From positions 2,852,001 through 2,916,000 of the forward strand of contig NZ_BQKE01000001.1 in the NCBI RefSeq assembly GCF_036244895.1: DNA of 64,000 nt, given 5' to 3'. The stretch's first letter is position 1. Each line of letters opens with the position of its first letter. Origin of the DNA: Persicobacter diffluens. Its GTDB lineage: Bacteria > Bacteroidota > Bacteroidia > Cytophagales > Cyclobacteriaceae. This document shows, in pieces, positions 42,993 through 51,845 of the stretch. The notes under the pieces were generated by a model. That model was given only the letters and a program-made list of their open reading frames with translations. It searched no databases and was not told where the DNA came from. The position numbers were made by a program, and so were the translations under genes.

Positions 42993-43208
42993 ATGACTAA
43001 AGCATCAGATCAAAAAGACAAGCTTTTTAACAGTCTTAACTCAACACTTTTACTTTCCATTTTGGAAGAAAATCAAAATCTGCATTATGAAAAACGTAAG
43101 CTGATCAAAGAGATTCAATTCCTTAGCCATCAGAATGAACAACTACAAGAATCCATTAAAATAATACAAAAAGAAAAGAAGCAAACCACCGGTAGTAACA
43201 GTGTCTAA
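42993..43208 (+). CDS. Possible small coiled-coil protein
   Basis: This 71-codon frame starts ATG 42993. It encodes a Lys/Glu/Gln/Asn-rich helix (LEENQNLHYEKRKLIKEIQFL) with heptad-like Leu spacing, no Cys, no signal peptide. The surrounding DNA is AT-rich and no ribosome site or terminator stands out. It may be a small gene or a chance frame. Confidence 0.3.
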   Translation: MTKASDQKDKLFNSLNSTLLLSILEENQNLHYEKRKLIKEIQFLSHQNEQLQESIKIIQKEKKQTTGSNSV

Positions 43209-43266
43209 AATCGCAATCGGAAACCAATGACCAATCCATTGATTTATAAAAACATCTATTATTGTT

Positions 43267-43501
43267 TTAATTATAAAGGTGTAATAGAAGTTCAAAAAAA
43301 CGACGAATAAGCATATCAGGTGGTAAATTCCCTCCTTTGCTTATACACAATATAAAGCTGGTCTTAACGGGCATCCCACCAAGTTGAGCGGTCTTTACTT
43401 TAGGGTCCCATACTTTCCTCAATAAACTCCACTTCACCACGTCTTTTGTATCGGCTCCACCCTCTGCGCTCCATATTAACCGTGATCACTTGGTTTAGCA
43501 T
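43267..43501 (-). pseudogene. Decayed small gene of unknown family
   Basis: From ATG 43499-43501 a frame reads MLNQVITVNMERRGWSRYKR and ends early. Shifting by one base near 43400-43405 continues with WDPKVKTAQLGGMPVKTSF to a stop at 43267-43269. One inserted base would join the two into about 78 residues. I do not recognise the product. The rest of 43502-44076 is AT-rich and appears empty. Confidence 0.35.
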
Positions 43502-44076
43502 AAATTTTAGAGAGTATTATTATGGCTCATAGCTATGTCCTTCCTTCTCAAGATTGAAAGACTTTACAACGAAGTCCGGAACATTATTTAGTCATTGCAA
43601 TCTATACCCATTAATCAGAAGTGAATTATATAATTTCACTCAAAACAATCTTTTTGTTAATTATAGTTTTCAATATTCTAATTTCAAGCCCATTCCTTTA
43701 CCTGAAAAGGCCGTATTTCCCTAAAAATACGGTTGATTCATCAACAAAGAAAATCAACCCAATACCCCCTTCCCTCCTTCACTCAGATTAGTTTCACTTG
43801 CTTCCAATTTCCAGCTTGAAAATACTCGATGGATATTGTTGATCGAAATGAATACTCAATGATTAAAAACCACCCACAAAATGTTTTTATCATCTTACGA
43901 TTTAATGACTATTTCGGAAAGTATAAATTACATTTCGAATATGAACTAACTGCAATCGCCTAACAGATAAAACGATTACGAATTGGTAGCATTCCAACAA
44001 TCATCTTATTTTGCGTATCTTTCCAAGACCGAGGCAATAGTCCTATTTTTTATTCATCTGCTTACGATTCATCAAC

Positions 44077-45603
44077 ATGAAAAACTACTTTTTTTTGATC
44101 TTATTATGCCTGTGCTTTTCCAGCATGGCGCAGACGCCCGATCAAATTTCCCTTTACCGAACAGACACCAAAGACATCTCCGGAAAGAACACCGTTTCTA
44201 TCACCAGCTATGAAAAGAATGGAGCACACTATGTCTATGCGGGTGGATTTGAGGACATTGATGTATTCCGGCTTGATGCCCAAGGAAAGCTGACACATAT
44301 TGAAAAGCAGGAGCAATACAAAAAGAAAGGCCCCGCCCGAGGGATGGTCGCGGATAATATCAAGGGCACTGATTTCTTGTTTGTGGCCAATAAATTGGGG
44401 GATGCGATTGAGGTGTATAAAATCCTCGACGACGGCGCATTAGAATCGGTATTTATTATTCACGACACCGAAGAAACACATATCGGTATCGGCATTACCC
44501 TGCAGGTGATTCATATGAAAAATGATGCCTACCTTTTCGCCGGAGGACTGGAAGAGACCCCGGGCTTGAGCTGTTTTAAAATCCATACCGATGGCCAACT
44601 CAGCCACGTGCAGTCCATGAAAGATACGGAGGAAATCCACACCGATGGTATCATCGGCATGTTCGTGCATCAAATAAAAGGCAAGACTTATTTGTTCACC
44701 GGTGGCTTTCAGGACAATGGCATCAGCGGATTTCAGGTATTTGAAAATGGTCATTTCAAACATGTCAACAGCATCAGCGACAATACCACCGACCGCTATC
44801 TGACCGGTACCTATCCGGTGACCGGTGCCAGCTTCGGGGATCAGCACTACCTGATCGTCGGACACCGACACCACCAGTATTATAAAAGAAAAGGCTTTAT
44901 CAAAAACACTGACTTTGTCTATCATGGAGATGCCGTTTCCATTTTTAAGATCAATAAGAAAGGTGAGCTCGCCCCTCACAGCATTTTCAAAGACAATGAA
45001 AACACCAAACTCCAAGGACAAACCAGAATTGAAGTCGTTTCGGTCAATCAACAGGAAGCCATTATAGCGGTAGGAACGCGTGATGATGCGGCCATTCAAT
45101 TATGCCGACTGGATGGACAAGGGCAGCTCAGCGCCATTACTTATTTGGAGACTGGTTTTCCTGTTTACTACGGATTGAATGCCCTGGAAATTGAAGGCAC
45201 CTCCTTTCTCATTGCAGGTTCATTTGATTTCGGTACCCGAAAAATAGCGGCCTACCGAATAGGCCCTACAACTCCTGAAATGCAAGGCAGCTCCTTGAAA
45301 CAGATTATCCACTTAAAGTTCAAAAAAGAGGCGGACCCCAATCGTATTCAGGAAGCCTTGGCCGAATTTGCCCATCAGCAGGAAGCCATCCCGCAAATCA
45401 GGGAATTGCAATGGGGAAAAAACAGTAGCACAGAAGGTTTGGACAAGGGCTTTGAATACTGCTTTTCGCTTTCCTTTGAAGATGTGCATGCCCGGGAAAT
45501 CTACCAATTCCACAAGGTTCATCTCGCTGCAATGCGGAAAATATCCCCTTTATTAGAAGATCAGTTAGTAATGGATTATTGGGTGCAGGGTAAAATCCAA
45601 TAA
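44077..45603 (+). CDS. Secreted beta-propeller protein fused to a Dabb (stress-response A/B barrel) domain
   Basis: A signal peptide (KNYFFLILLCLCFSSMAQ) precedes about 370 residues of propeller-like repeats with YVYAGGFEDIDVFRLD, YLFAGGLEETPG and YLFTGGFQDNG units, similar in style to lactonase-type propellers. The last 100 residues (SLKQIIHLKFKKEADPNRIQEALAEF to DQLVMDYW) form a Dabb ferredoxin-like barrel with a His-containing core. I know Dabb domains mostly as small stand-alone cytoplasmic proteins, so an exported fusion is unusual. No partner genes are adjacent. An enzymatic role is not established. Confidence 0.82.
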   Translation: MKNYFFLILLCLCFSSMAQTPDQISLYRTDTKDISGKNTVSITSYEKNGAHYVYAGGFEDIDVFRLDAQGKLTHIEKQEQYKKKGPARGMVADNIKGTDFLFVANKLGDAIEVYKILDDGALESVFIIHDTEETHIGIGITLQVIHMKNDAYLFAGGLEETPGLSCFKIHTDGQLSHVQSMKDTEEIHTDGIIGMFVHQIKGKTYLFTGGFQDNGISGFQVFENGHFKHVNSISDNTTDRYLTGTYPVTGASFGDQHYLIVGHRHHQYYKRKGFIKNTDFVYHGDAVSIFKINKKGELAPHSIFKDNENTKLQGQTRIEVVSVNQQEAIIAVGTRDDAAIQLCRLDGQGQLSAITYLETGFPVYYGLNALEIEGTSFLIAGSFDFGTRKIAAYRIGPTTPEMQGSSLKQIIHLKFKKEADPNRIQEALAEFAHQQEAIPQIRELQWGKNSSTEGLDKGFEYCFSLSFEDVHAREIYQFHKVHLAAMRKISPLLEDQLVMDYWVQGKIQ

Positions 45604-45638
45604 TGCTGATGAGCACTAAAAAACACGGCCTTCCTTTC

Positions 45639-45863
45639 TTTAACCCGGATAATTCATGCTTTAATCCTCGTTTAGCTCTAAGGCGGAAAAAATGAGGGAA
45701 TTTTTCCTATTTCGTTTTTTTTCCAACGAAACAAATGAATGAGGAGAAAGCAAGCTTGCCCAAATTTGGGCTATTATAATTCAATGAAAATAAGTTTTAA
45801 GGAATTTAAAATAAACCACTTACGATTGATTGACAAATATAGCGGTGAATAATTCGGCTTAAA
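45639..45863 (+). repeat. Family A repeat, well-preserved reference copy (225 bp)
   Basis: Starts TTTAACCCGGATAATTCATGC and ends GGTGAATAATTCGGCTTAAA. It keeps the central palindrome GCCCAAATTTGGGC and GAATGAGGAGAAAGCAAGC intact. The outer 20 bases of each end are inverted repeats with about 14 matches. Confidence 0.92.
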
Positions 45864-46077
45864 ATCAGAAGACAAAGAACTTGTTCTATATGTTGAATAA
45901 GGGAGCTACCTCCATCCAAAATGATTGATCAGCCCGTTTGATTTGCCTCTAATTTTATCTTGTCCTGCCGAAATGGCCATATGCTCTTAGTTCCCCTTCT
46001 ACATATACTTGGAATATTACAAAACCATGCAAAGGCATTGGGCTCAAAAGATCACTCCACCTTATATTCTGAAAAAC

Positions 46078-46207
46078 AAAAAAGAGGCCGTCTCAAAAGT
46101 AAAACCCAGGCTCGAAGAATCGCATATTTGAAAACGCTCCTGTGGGAGGGTACTTGCATTTTTGACAAAAAAAGAGGCTATCTCAAATTATGAGACAGCC
46201 TCTTTTT
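46078..46207. repeat. Possible small MITE with AAAGAGGCYGTCTCA ends
   Basis: AAAAGAGGCCGTCTCA occurs at about 46080-46095 and, inverted, TGAGACAGCCTCTTTTT at 46191-46207, giving a unit of about 130 bp with 15-17 base inverted ends. A third copy (AAAGAGGCTATCTCA) lies at 46170-46185. The sequence between has no gene. The ends resemble termini seen on IS elements in this phylum, but I cannot name the family. Confidence 0.5.
46167..46207. terminator. Strong bidirectional terminator after the heat-shock genes
   Basis: AAAAAGAGGCTATCTCA and TGAGACAGCCTCTTTTT pair over 17 positions with one mismatch around AATTA. Confidence 0.85.
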
Positions 46208-46248
46208 CATTTAGTAAATCCCCCTGACAGAAAAAAGGAAGTATCCAA

Positions 46249-46686
46249 TCAGGCGATTTCTACCTTTTCTGCTTTGGACTGCGTCAAAGACTTAGCTCCC
46301 ACGGCAACCTTTAAAATACCATTTTTAAGCTTGGCCTTCACCTTTTCGGAATCTGCATTTTCCGGCAAAGCAAAACGCTGCTGAAAGGCTGCATAAGAAG
46401 CATGATGTACTTGCCACACGCCCTCATTCTTTTGGGAAGCGATTCGCTTCATTGCCTTTACCACTAAATCATTCCCTTCTACCAACACCTCAATTTCGTC
46501 TCGCTTCAAATCTCCAACAGCCAATTCAATCTTAAATGCTGCCGGCACCAAAGCCTCCCGTACCCGGTTTGTGAATAAGGGTACCTCACGGTTCAAGGCA
46601 CTTAGATCAATATCAGAAGTCCAAAAATCACGAACAGATTTTCCCACAACCTTCAGGAAACCTTTTATTTTTTCAAGCCATTTCAT
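46249..46686 (-). CDS. Divergent small heat-shock protein (Hsp20 fold)
   Basis: This 145-residue protein has an alpha-crystallin-like core (FKIELAVGDLKRDEIEVLVEGNDLVVKA and the terminal ALPENADSEKVKAKLKNGILKVAV). The N-terminus is helical and basic. It lacks the A-x-x-x-n-G-v-L form of the canonical motif only slightly (AKLKNGILKV). It is second in the operon, 41 bases after the first Hsp20 gene. A very strong Shine-Dalgarno sequence (AAAGGAGGTATCC) precedes the ATG, rare in Bacteroidota. It probably forms mixed chaperone oligomers with its neighbour. Confidence 0.85.
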   Translation of the reverse strand: MKWLEKIKGFLKVVGKSVRDFWTSDIDLSALNREVPLFTNRVREALVPAAFKIELAVGDLKRDEIEVLVEGNDLVVKAMKRIASQKNEGVWQVHHASYAAFQQRFALPENADSEKVKAKLKNGILKVAVGAKSLTQSKAEKVEIA

Positions 46687-46727
46687 GGATACCTCCTTTC
46701 TTTAAGGGAACACCCCTCTACTTCATT

Positions 46728-47162
46728 TTACGAAATTTCAATTCGCTTCGCTTCAGGATTTTCGCCTTTATTTTTTTTGGGAAGCATTATTTTCAAAATA
46801 CCATCTACATAATTAGCCTGAACCTCTTCCGCCAACACATTAGGATCTAATCGGAAGGTTCTGGTAAAGGAATGATAAGAATATTCCTTCCGGTGCACTT
46901 TTTCATTTTCCTCCTGCTTTTCTTCCTTTTCGGCGTGAACAGTTAACAGACCATTCTCCAATTTAAGGTTAAAATCCTCCTTGTCTAATCCCGGAGCAGC
47001 AAACTCCAGATGATAGGCCTCATCGGTTTCTTTAATGTTGACCTGAGGCATTTGCTGAGTGTTTGCTGGGAAACGCCCAAAGAAATCATTTTGGAAGAAA
47101 TCATCCATCCAATTTCCAAAAATGGATGGGAAAGCGGTTTGATTTGATTTTACAAGTGTCAT
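46728..47162 (-). CDS. Small heat-shock protein Hsp20
   Basis: This 144-residue ATP-independent holdase has a short N-terminal arm (GNWMDDFFQNDFFGRF), the alpha-crystallin domain (VNIKETDEAYHLEFAAPGLDKEDF to YVDGILKIMLPKK) and a C-terminal IEIS tail that can act as the I-x-I oligomerisation motif. It is first in the two-gene operon. Its upstream region carries a long spaced inverted repeat, probably a heat-shock control site. Confidence 0.93.
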   Translation of the reverse strand: MTLVKSNQTAFPSIFGNWMDDFFQNDFFGRFPANTQQMPQVNIKETDEAYHLEFAAPGLDKEDFNLKLENGLLTVHAEKEEKQEENEKVHRKEYSYHSFTRTFRLDPNVLAEEVQANYVDGILKIMLPKKNKGENPEAKRIEIS

Positions 47163-47280
47163 CTTTCCATTGATTTAGGTGAAACCATCCATACACTAAA
47201 AAATGATCAAATCCCGTTCCGTTTCGGTTTTCAGACGAAATGACTCAGAAATCCACCACACCTCCAAAAAACACAGACTA

Positions 47281-47345
47281 TTTGACACATTACCAGTGAC
47301 TTAACATCAAAAACAAGAAAAAACGACATCTTTTAATGTGTCAAA
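47281..47345. promoter_or_regulatory. Spaced inverted repeat upstream of the Hsp20 operon
   Basis: TTTGACACATTA (47281-47292) and TAATGTGTCAAA (47334-47345) are perfect 12-base complements, 41 bases apart, and lie 120-180 bases before the first Hsp20 gene. It is not the CIRCE element. Two dimer sites with looping, or a transcript hairpin, are both possible. Confidence 0.55.
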
Positions 47346-47390
47346 ATTTCAGCTGATTCGCCTGCCATTTACCCTCTCTTTCTATTCTTC

Positions 47391-47600
47391 CTAATCCCGG
47401 ATTATTCACCAACCCATAACGACGCTACAATTCAATTCATTACTGGTGATTTCTTCAGTTTTTAATTCCCCAAATTTGGGCAAATTGCCGTCTCCTCATT
47501 CACTTGCTTCCTAAGAAAAGCTTGGAGCGGGGAACTAATCCTTCATTTTTCCTGCCTGGCAGCTAAACGGGGATTTAAGCAGGAATATTCTGGCTTAATT
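47391..47600 (-). repeat. Family A repeat, near full length, inverted
   Basis: The minus-strand ends are TTAAGCCAGAATATTCCTGC and the complement of ATCCCGGATTATTCACC. The palindrome survives as CCCCAAATTTGGGC. Confidence 0.85.
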
Positions 47601-47625
47601 TTAAATACCCTATAAAGCCATATAA

Positions 47626-47654
47626 AAAAAACCGACTTTTGGTCGGTTTTTCTT
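47626..47654. terminator. Bidirectional terminator after the DUF805 gene
   Basis: AAAACCGAC and GTCGGTTTT pair around TTTTG, with A and T runs on both sides. Confidence 0.85.
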
Positions 47655-47793
47655 TTAGATCGAGAATGATGCAGAACATCATCATATAAATTCAAATTAC
47701 TGGAAACCAAACAGGCTAATGCCAATAAAAGCAACCTAAATCTCGGCTGTAATAGTCAAATTTTCATAAGGATTCCAGCTTTTATACACGGAC

Positions 47794-48165
47794 TTATTCT
47801 GCGGAGAACGCTTCGATCTCATTTCTCAAATTCATTTCCGGATTTTTTGGATCATCTCCATAGTCATTCGGTCCTTTATCCCCCTCCTTACACAATAGGT
47901 ATAAGTTATAAAATGGAACAAATATAAATGCGCCACTTTTTCCTACATCATGCATTCTACGAAAGCCAACCGCAAAGGTAGGCACTAAAACTAATAGCCC
48001 GTAAACCAAGCTCAGGCCTGTTTCTAGGTTCAAAACCGCCACATCAAAAACATTAAGTAGGATTCTAATGACCATATTAATCAGGAAAAACATCCAATAT
48101 TCCTGTCGCCTTGCACGTCCCTCAAAAACCGCATACTTTTTAAGTACCTCTAAATACCAATTCAT
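47794..48165 (-). CDS. DUF805 family inner-membrane protein
   Basis: From ATG 48163-48165 the protein has 123 residues. It has the DUF805 layout: an aromatic N-terminus (NWYLEVLKKYAVFEGRARRQEYWMF), about three membrane helices, the FRRMHDVGKSGA motif and a soluble tail with EGDKGPNDYGDDPKNPE. A TTG two codons upstream could also start it. The family is widespread, and its function is unknown. It is transcribed alone. Confidence 0.88.
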   Translation of the reverse strand: MNWYLEVLKKYAVFEGRARRQEYWMFFLINMVIRILLNVFDVAVLNLETGLSLVYGLLVLVPTFAVGFRRMHDVGKSGAFIFVPFYNLYLLCKEGDKGPNDYGDDPKNPEMNLRNEIEAFSAE

Positions 48166-48352
48166 CCACAATAAATTTAAATAAAAACAAGTTTAAATAT
48201 AAAAAATAAATTAAATATTACTAGACCTTCAAGGTGAAATAATTGTACCTTACTCATGGAAAGGCTTCATGCTAATGACAAAAAGTAATGTGGCTCCAAT
48301 TTGCCCCCCTGTTTTCACAATGAAAATCGCTATGGATGCATCTGCATTCTAA

Positions 48353-48360
48353 TATTTTTG
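48353..48360 (+). promoter_or_regulatory. -7 element of the FAH-family gene
   Basis: TATTTTTG fits TAnnTTTG exactly, 30 bases before the start codon. No -33 TTTG is visible. Confidence 0.5.
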
Positions 48361-48389
48361 ACTCATTAAAACATTAAACAGAAATCAAG

Positions 48390-49004
48390 ATGAAGATTTT
48401 AGCAATTGGTAAAAATTACGTTAACAAAGCGGAAGAGAAACAAGCGGTTAAAACAGGTAAGCAGGTCATTTTCTCTAAACCCTCCTCAAGTTTAGTGAAA
48501 GAAAATCAGGATGTTGTGTTCCCGGCATTTACGCAAGACTTACGCTATGAAGTGGAGTTGGTCATCAAAATAGGAAAAAGTGGAAAAGATATTTCTTTAG
48601 ATGATGCTCCTGCTCATATTGAAGCTTTAGCGGTGGGCATTGACTATACTGCCAAAGACATTCTAGATGATTGCCGTGCAGGAAAAGGCCCTTGGGATTT
48701 GGCCAAGGGATTTGATGGTGCAGCCCCGATCTCTTCCTTTAAGCCTATTGCCAATTTCCCGGACTTGAATGATATTAACTTCAGTCTGAAAATCAACGGA
48801 GAGGAAAAGCAAACCGGCAACACCGCGTTGATGATTTACAATATGGCGGAAATTATCGCTTATACTTCTCGTTTTATGACCCTGGAAGAAGGCGATATCA
48901 TTTTCACCGGAACTCCGGCCTCTGGCGCCGGACAGATTCACCAAGGCGACCAACTACAAGCCTATGTGGAGGGGGAACTTTGGCTGGATTTTAAAATGGT
49001 ATAA
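48390..49004 (+). CDS. Fumarylacetoacetate hydrolase (FAH) family protein
   Basis: The 204-residue protein is the short FAH-domain type (FAHD1/YcgM-like). YEVELVIKIGKSGKDIS carries the metal-binding Glu pair; DYTAKDI and KGFDGAAPIS form the active-site region; IIFTGTPAGxG-like IIFTGTPASGAG closes the site. Such enzymes are acylpyruvate hydrolases or oxaloacetate decarboxylases. The exact substrate is not evident. It is a single gene with its own promoter and terminator. Confidence 0.92.
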   Translation: MKILAIGKNYVNKAEEKQAVKTGKQVIFSKPSSSLVKENQDVVFPAFTQDLRYEVELVIKIGKSGKDISLDDAPAHIEALAVGIDYTAKDILDDCRAGKGPWDLAKGFDGAAPISSFKPIANFPDLNDINFSLKINGEEKQTGNTALMIYNMAEIIAYTSRFMTLEEGDIIFTGTPASGAGQIHQGDQLQAYVEGELWLDFKMV

Positions 49005-49017
49005 ATAATTCCATGAA

Positions 49018-49064
49018 CAGGCTACCCGATCAAGAAGAACAAGGATGAGCGGGTAGCCCGTTTT
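49018..49064 (+). terminator. Intrinsic terminator after the FAH-family gene
   Basis: GGCTACCCG (49020-49028) and CGGGTAGCC (49050-49058) pair perfectly and CGTTTT follows. Confidence 0.75.
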
Positions 49065-49083
49065 CCTACAAAAGTCAAAGCAC

Positions 49084-49305
49084 TTGAACCCAAATGAGGC
49101 ATACTCAAATCCTTGTTTAACTGCAAGTGGCGAAAAATGAAGGAATTTTCCCTATTTCCAGTGTTTTCCAACGAAACAGATGAATGAGGAGAAAGCAGGC
49201 TTATCCAAATCTGAGTAAATAAAGCCTACAAAAACGACTCAACAAGCTAAAAATAACCAGATTAAAGAAAACCAATCCCTATAGCGGCACTTCATTTGGG
49301 TTAAA
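49084..49305 (+). repeat. Family A repeat, near full length
   Basis: It runs from TTGAACCCAAATGAGGCATAC to CTTCATTTGGGTTAAAA, with ATGAAGGAATTTTCCCTATT and GATGAATGAGGAGAAAGCAGG inside. Its right-end TTAA supplies the final stop codon of the overlapping AraC pseudogene. Confidence 0.82.
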
Positions 49306-50110
49306 ATTCTTCGCAATTCACTTGGCCGGCTCCCCTCACTTCCATAATCGTTTTTCCATAAGCTTTCTTGAATGCTTTGGACAAATGAATACTATCCGTA
49401 AAATTCAGCTGCCAGGCCATCTCCTTTACGCATTAGTCCGTATGAATGGCATTCATCTGCACGATTCTCAACTTCGCCCGCATGGTATTTTCTGCCAAAG
49501 TTAGGCCTGTATGCTTTTTAAAATATTCGGAAAAATAGGTTTTCGAAATCCCGAAAAGATCCGCGATCAAGGTTAATTTCAACTGGTCATTATCGTGAAG
49601 GTGACCATTAATATACCGCAATATTTCCCAAAATTTTTCCTCTCGGTCATTCGCTGAATCTACATATTTTTTCTCAATACTCCGGGCCATCACATTCAAA
49701 ACCGAGGCCAGTGCTCCGGATATAATCGCATCAGAAAAACCATCATTTTCATTGGCCTCCTGGTAGATAGACTTAATATTCTGAATAATAAATTCGCGTT
49801 CCCATACTGTTGGGATAATATCTCCCGGCACCTATTATAATTCGCTTCAATATAGGCGATTCGGTCAAACCACGCTTTGTAATCTGGCAGTACACCTTCC
49901 TTTAAAAAATAATGATCGGTGAACCAGACAAAGTAAAAACAATTGGGCTCCATTACCTTAAAAAAATGGTAATCCCTCGGGGGCAATAAAAATACATTCC
50001 CTTCCCGATAATCAAACTCACGCTCATTGATACATTGCCGCCCTCTTCCCCTTGCTACCTACACAATTTCAAAAAATTATGCTGATGAGATCTTTTCTCT
50101 CAGCTGCTGA
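49301..50110 (-). pseudogene. AraC family transcriptional regulator, multiply disrupted
   Basis: Pieces of one AraC-type protein lie in different frames. The cupin-like sensor part (INEREFDYREGNVFLLPPRDY) is in one frame up to about 49840. The middle and first helix-turn-helix (LTLIADLFGISKTYFSEYFKKH) are in another, from about 49831 down. A TAA at 49433-49435 interrupts the second helix-turn-helix, which continues as CVKEMAWQLNFTDSIHLSKAF. Upstream, at least one more frameshift and stops precede HQHNFLKL. The last TAA (49301-49303) lies in a family A repeat. It is non-functional. Confidence 0.85.
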
Positions 50111-50340
50111 GTTCCTCCCTGTGGATTTCAAATAACTACCCTGTTGATTCTCTAAGCATGGCATTTTTATTGGCTTATCCCCTGTAATTTAAGCAAAAGG
50201 AGTAAAAATCATCCGGATTACAAAGGGGCATTCTGGTAATCGATGGCATCTTTCCTTTCCTATTCCCATCAAACCTTTTTTCATTCCGCAGGACTGACTA
50301 GGAGTTCACTAAACTTTGTGATCAACAATACACTGATAAA

Positions 50341-50654
50341 ATGATCAATTAAAAATTAACTATTGTAGTGCGAATCCGAGTAAAAGGGGTCAAAGAGCAT
50401 TTATAAAAGAAGAGTTATTAAAATTAATTGAGGTGACCAGAGCTGAAAAAGCTTGTATCAATTACGACCTCCATCAGGACAATGAAAATCCGGATTTATT
50501 CCTCTTTTTTGAAAACCGGGAAAATAGGGAGCTATGTCAGACGCAAATGCAAAACGAACATCTTATAAGATATATGGAAGTTACTGAAGGTGCCGTGGAA
50601 GAGTTTGTTTTGCATGAAATGATGCACATAGCACAGACAAAATCTTTACTTTAA
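50341..50654 (+). pseudogene. Antibiotic-biosynthesis-monooxygenase (ABM) domain protein, disrupted
   Basis: The frame from ATG 50341 hits TAA after three codons, then continues as LTIVVRIRVKGVKEHL. A one-base loss near 50398 moves it into FIKEELLKLIEVTRAEKACI, which runs to the stop at 50652-50654. The joined product of about 104 residues matches small dimeric ABM monooxygenases (YDLHQDNENPDLFLFFENRE). Such genes often lie beside AraC regulators and dehydrogenases, as here. Confidence 0.8.
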
Positions 50655-50671
50655 TAGGATACTCAAATCCC

Positions 50672-50680
50672 AAATCCTTT
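50672..50680. repeat. Target-site duplication, left
   Basis: AAATCCTTT is repeated at 51846-51854 directly outside the IS, the 9-base duplication made on insertion. Confidence 0.85.
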
Positions 50681-51845
50681 TAGGGCAAACGCATCAGGAG
50701 ATGATGGATATAAGGTAGTTATGATCCATTGAAGCCTTGTATCTCCTCTTTTTCTTACTGAGTTTATCATCCATTCTAGAAATTCTCTGCAGTGCGATTT
50801 TTCGGAGGATATTTAAGTTTTCAGCGGAATGATCCTTTCTGGCTCTACAAGCATCCTCATTAAATGTCACATCCAAATGCCAGTGCAGTTGATTCTCTAT
50901 GCTCCAATGTCCTCTTGCCAATAAATTGTAGTATTTTGGATCTGAAATTTCTTCAGAACTCATGTAGAATCTAACCTGCTTACTTTCCTTCCCTTTAACA
51001 TTTCGATTACTCTCAATCTTAACAATAGTTTTTAGCCCTTCCCAACCAGTTAATTGCTCCTCTTCCGGCAAAGATGCCATTGAAATTATAGTGCATTTAC
51101 GTTCTTCTTTTCTTCCATGCCCTTCTTCAATCATTAAGTCAAATTTGCTAGGATTGTGGAAGCGGAATGCATCTTCAACAATCTGATAACTGTTCCTCTG
51201 GTTTTTTTTAAGCGAAAGAAAGTATTGAGCATCACAATCTTGTGTTATTTTTTGAGCAATCTCCCTTTGACACCCTATCGCATCAATACTCACCGTAGCG
51301 CCGGCCAATTCTATGCTATCAAGTAATTCAGGAATGGCTGTAATTTCGTTGCTTTTATTTTTAACCTTTTGTTGGCCTATGCAAATATTATTTTCACCAA
51401 CCCAAGCACTTAATATGTATAAACCTTTATTCCCTTTTTGATTTGGAGAAACTCCCCTTAATTTTTTCCCATCTAAAATCACCTGCTTTTCATTTACAAC
51501 GTCCAGTAATTGTTGCCCATCTTCTTTGAGACTATTCAGCAATGAGTCTGGTCGTAATCTTTGTAGAACTCGATTAAAGGTATCATGAGAGGGGATACCA
51601 TTCGATAAATCAAGGCACTCGGCTAGCCATTCATAATTTTGCTCTCCGAAAATTACCATATCTTCAAAATCTTCGCCATTACAAATCATTGTTGCTAAGG
51701 CGATAAAAAGGATATTTTCTAATGGATGAAGACATCTCCACTCTTGGCGAGGGTCTTCTACTCCTGAAAAAATAGTCGTGGGTGTATTCATAGGGCAAAA
51801 ATAAACCAATTTCTCAATAGTTTTTAACTTGATGCGTTTGCCCTA
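50681..51845 (-). mobile_element. Complete insertion sequence, ISAs1-type (1165 bp)
   Basis: Both ends carry the same 16-base inverted repeat, TAGGGCAAACGCATCA. The 9-base duplications outside are perfect and one intact transposase gene fills the element. Perfect ends, duplications and frame indicate recent insertion. It lies between two pseudogene remnants. Confidence 0.93.
50694..51809 (-). CDS. ISAs1 family transposase
   Basis: The 371-residue DDE transposase has the family N-terminus (EDPRQEWRCLHPLENILFIALATMICNGEDFEDM), catalytic Asp in VNEKQVILDGKKLRG, a second in GATVSIDAIGCQ and the C-terminal HWSIENQLHWHLDVTFNEDACRAR with the catalytic Glu. The frame is uninterrupted and nearly fills the IS. 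The start may be MNTPTT six codons downstream. Confidence 0.93.
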   Translation of the reverse strand: MVYFCPMNTPTTIFSGVEDPRQEWRCLHPLENILFIALATMICNGEDFEDMVIFGEQNYEWLAECLDLSNGIPSHDTFNRVLQRLRPDSLLNSLKEDGQQLLDVVNEKQVILDGKKLRGVSPNQKGNKGLYILSAWVGENNICIGQQKVKNKSNEITAIPELLDSIELAGATVSIDAIGCQREIAQKITQDCDAQYFLSLKKNQRNSYQIVEDAFRFHNPSKFDLMIEEGHGRKEERKCTIISMASLPEEEQLTGWEGLKTIVKIESNRNVKGKESKQVRFYMSSEEISDPKYYNLLARGHWSIENQLHWHLDVTFNEDACRARKDHSAENLNILRKIALQRISRMDDKLSKKKRRYKASMDHNYLISIIS

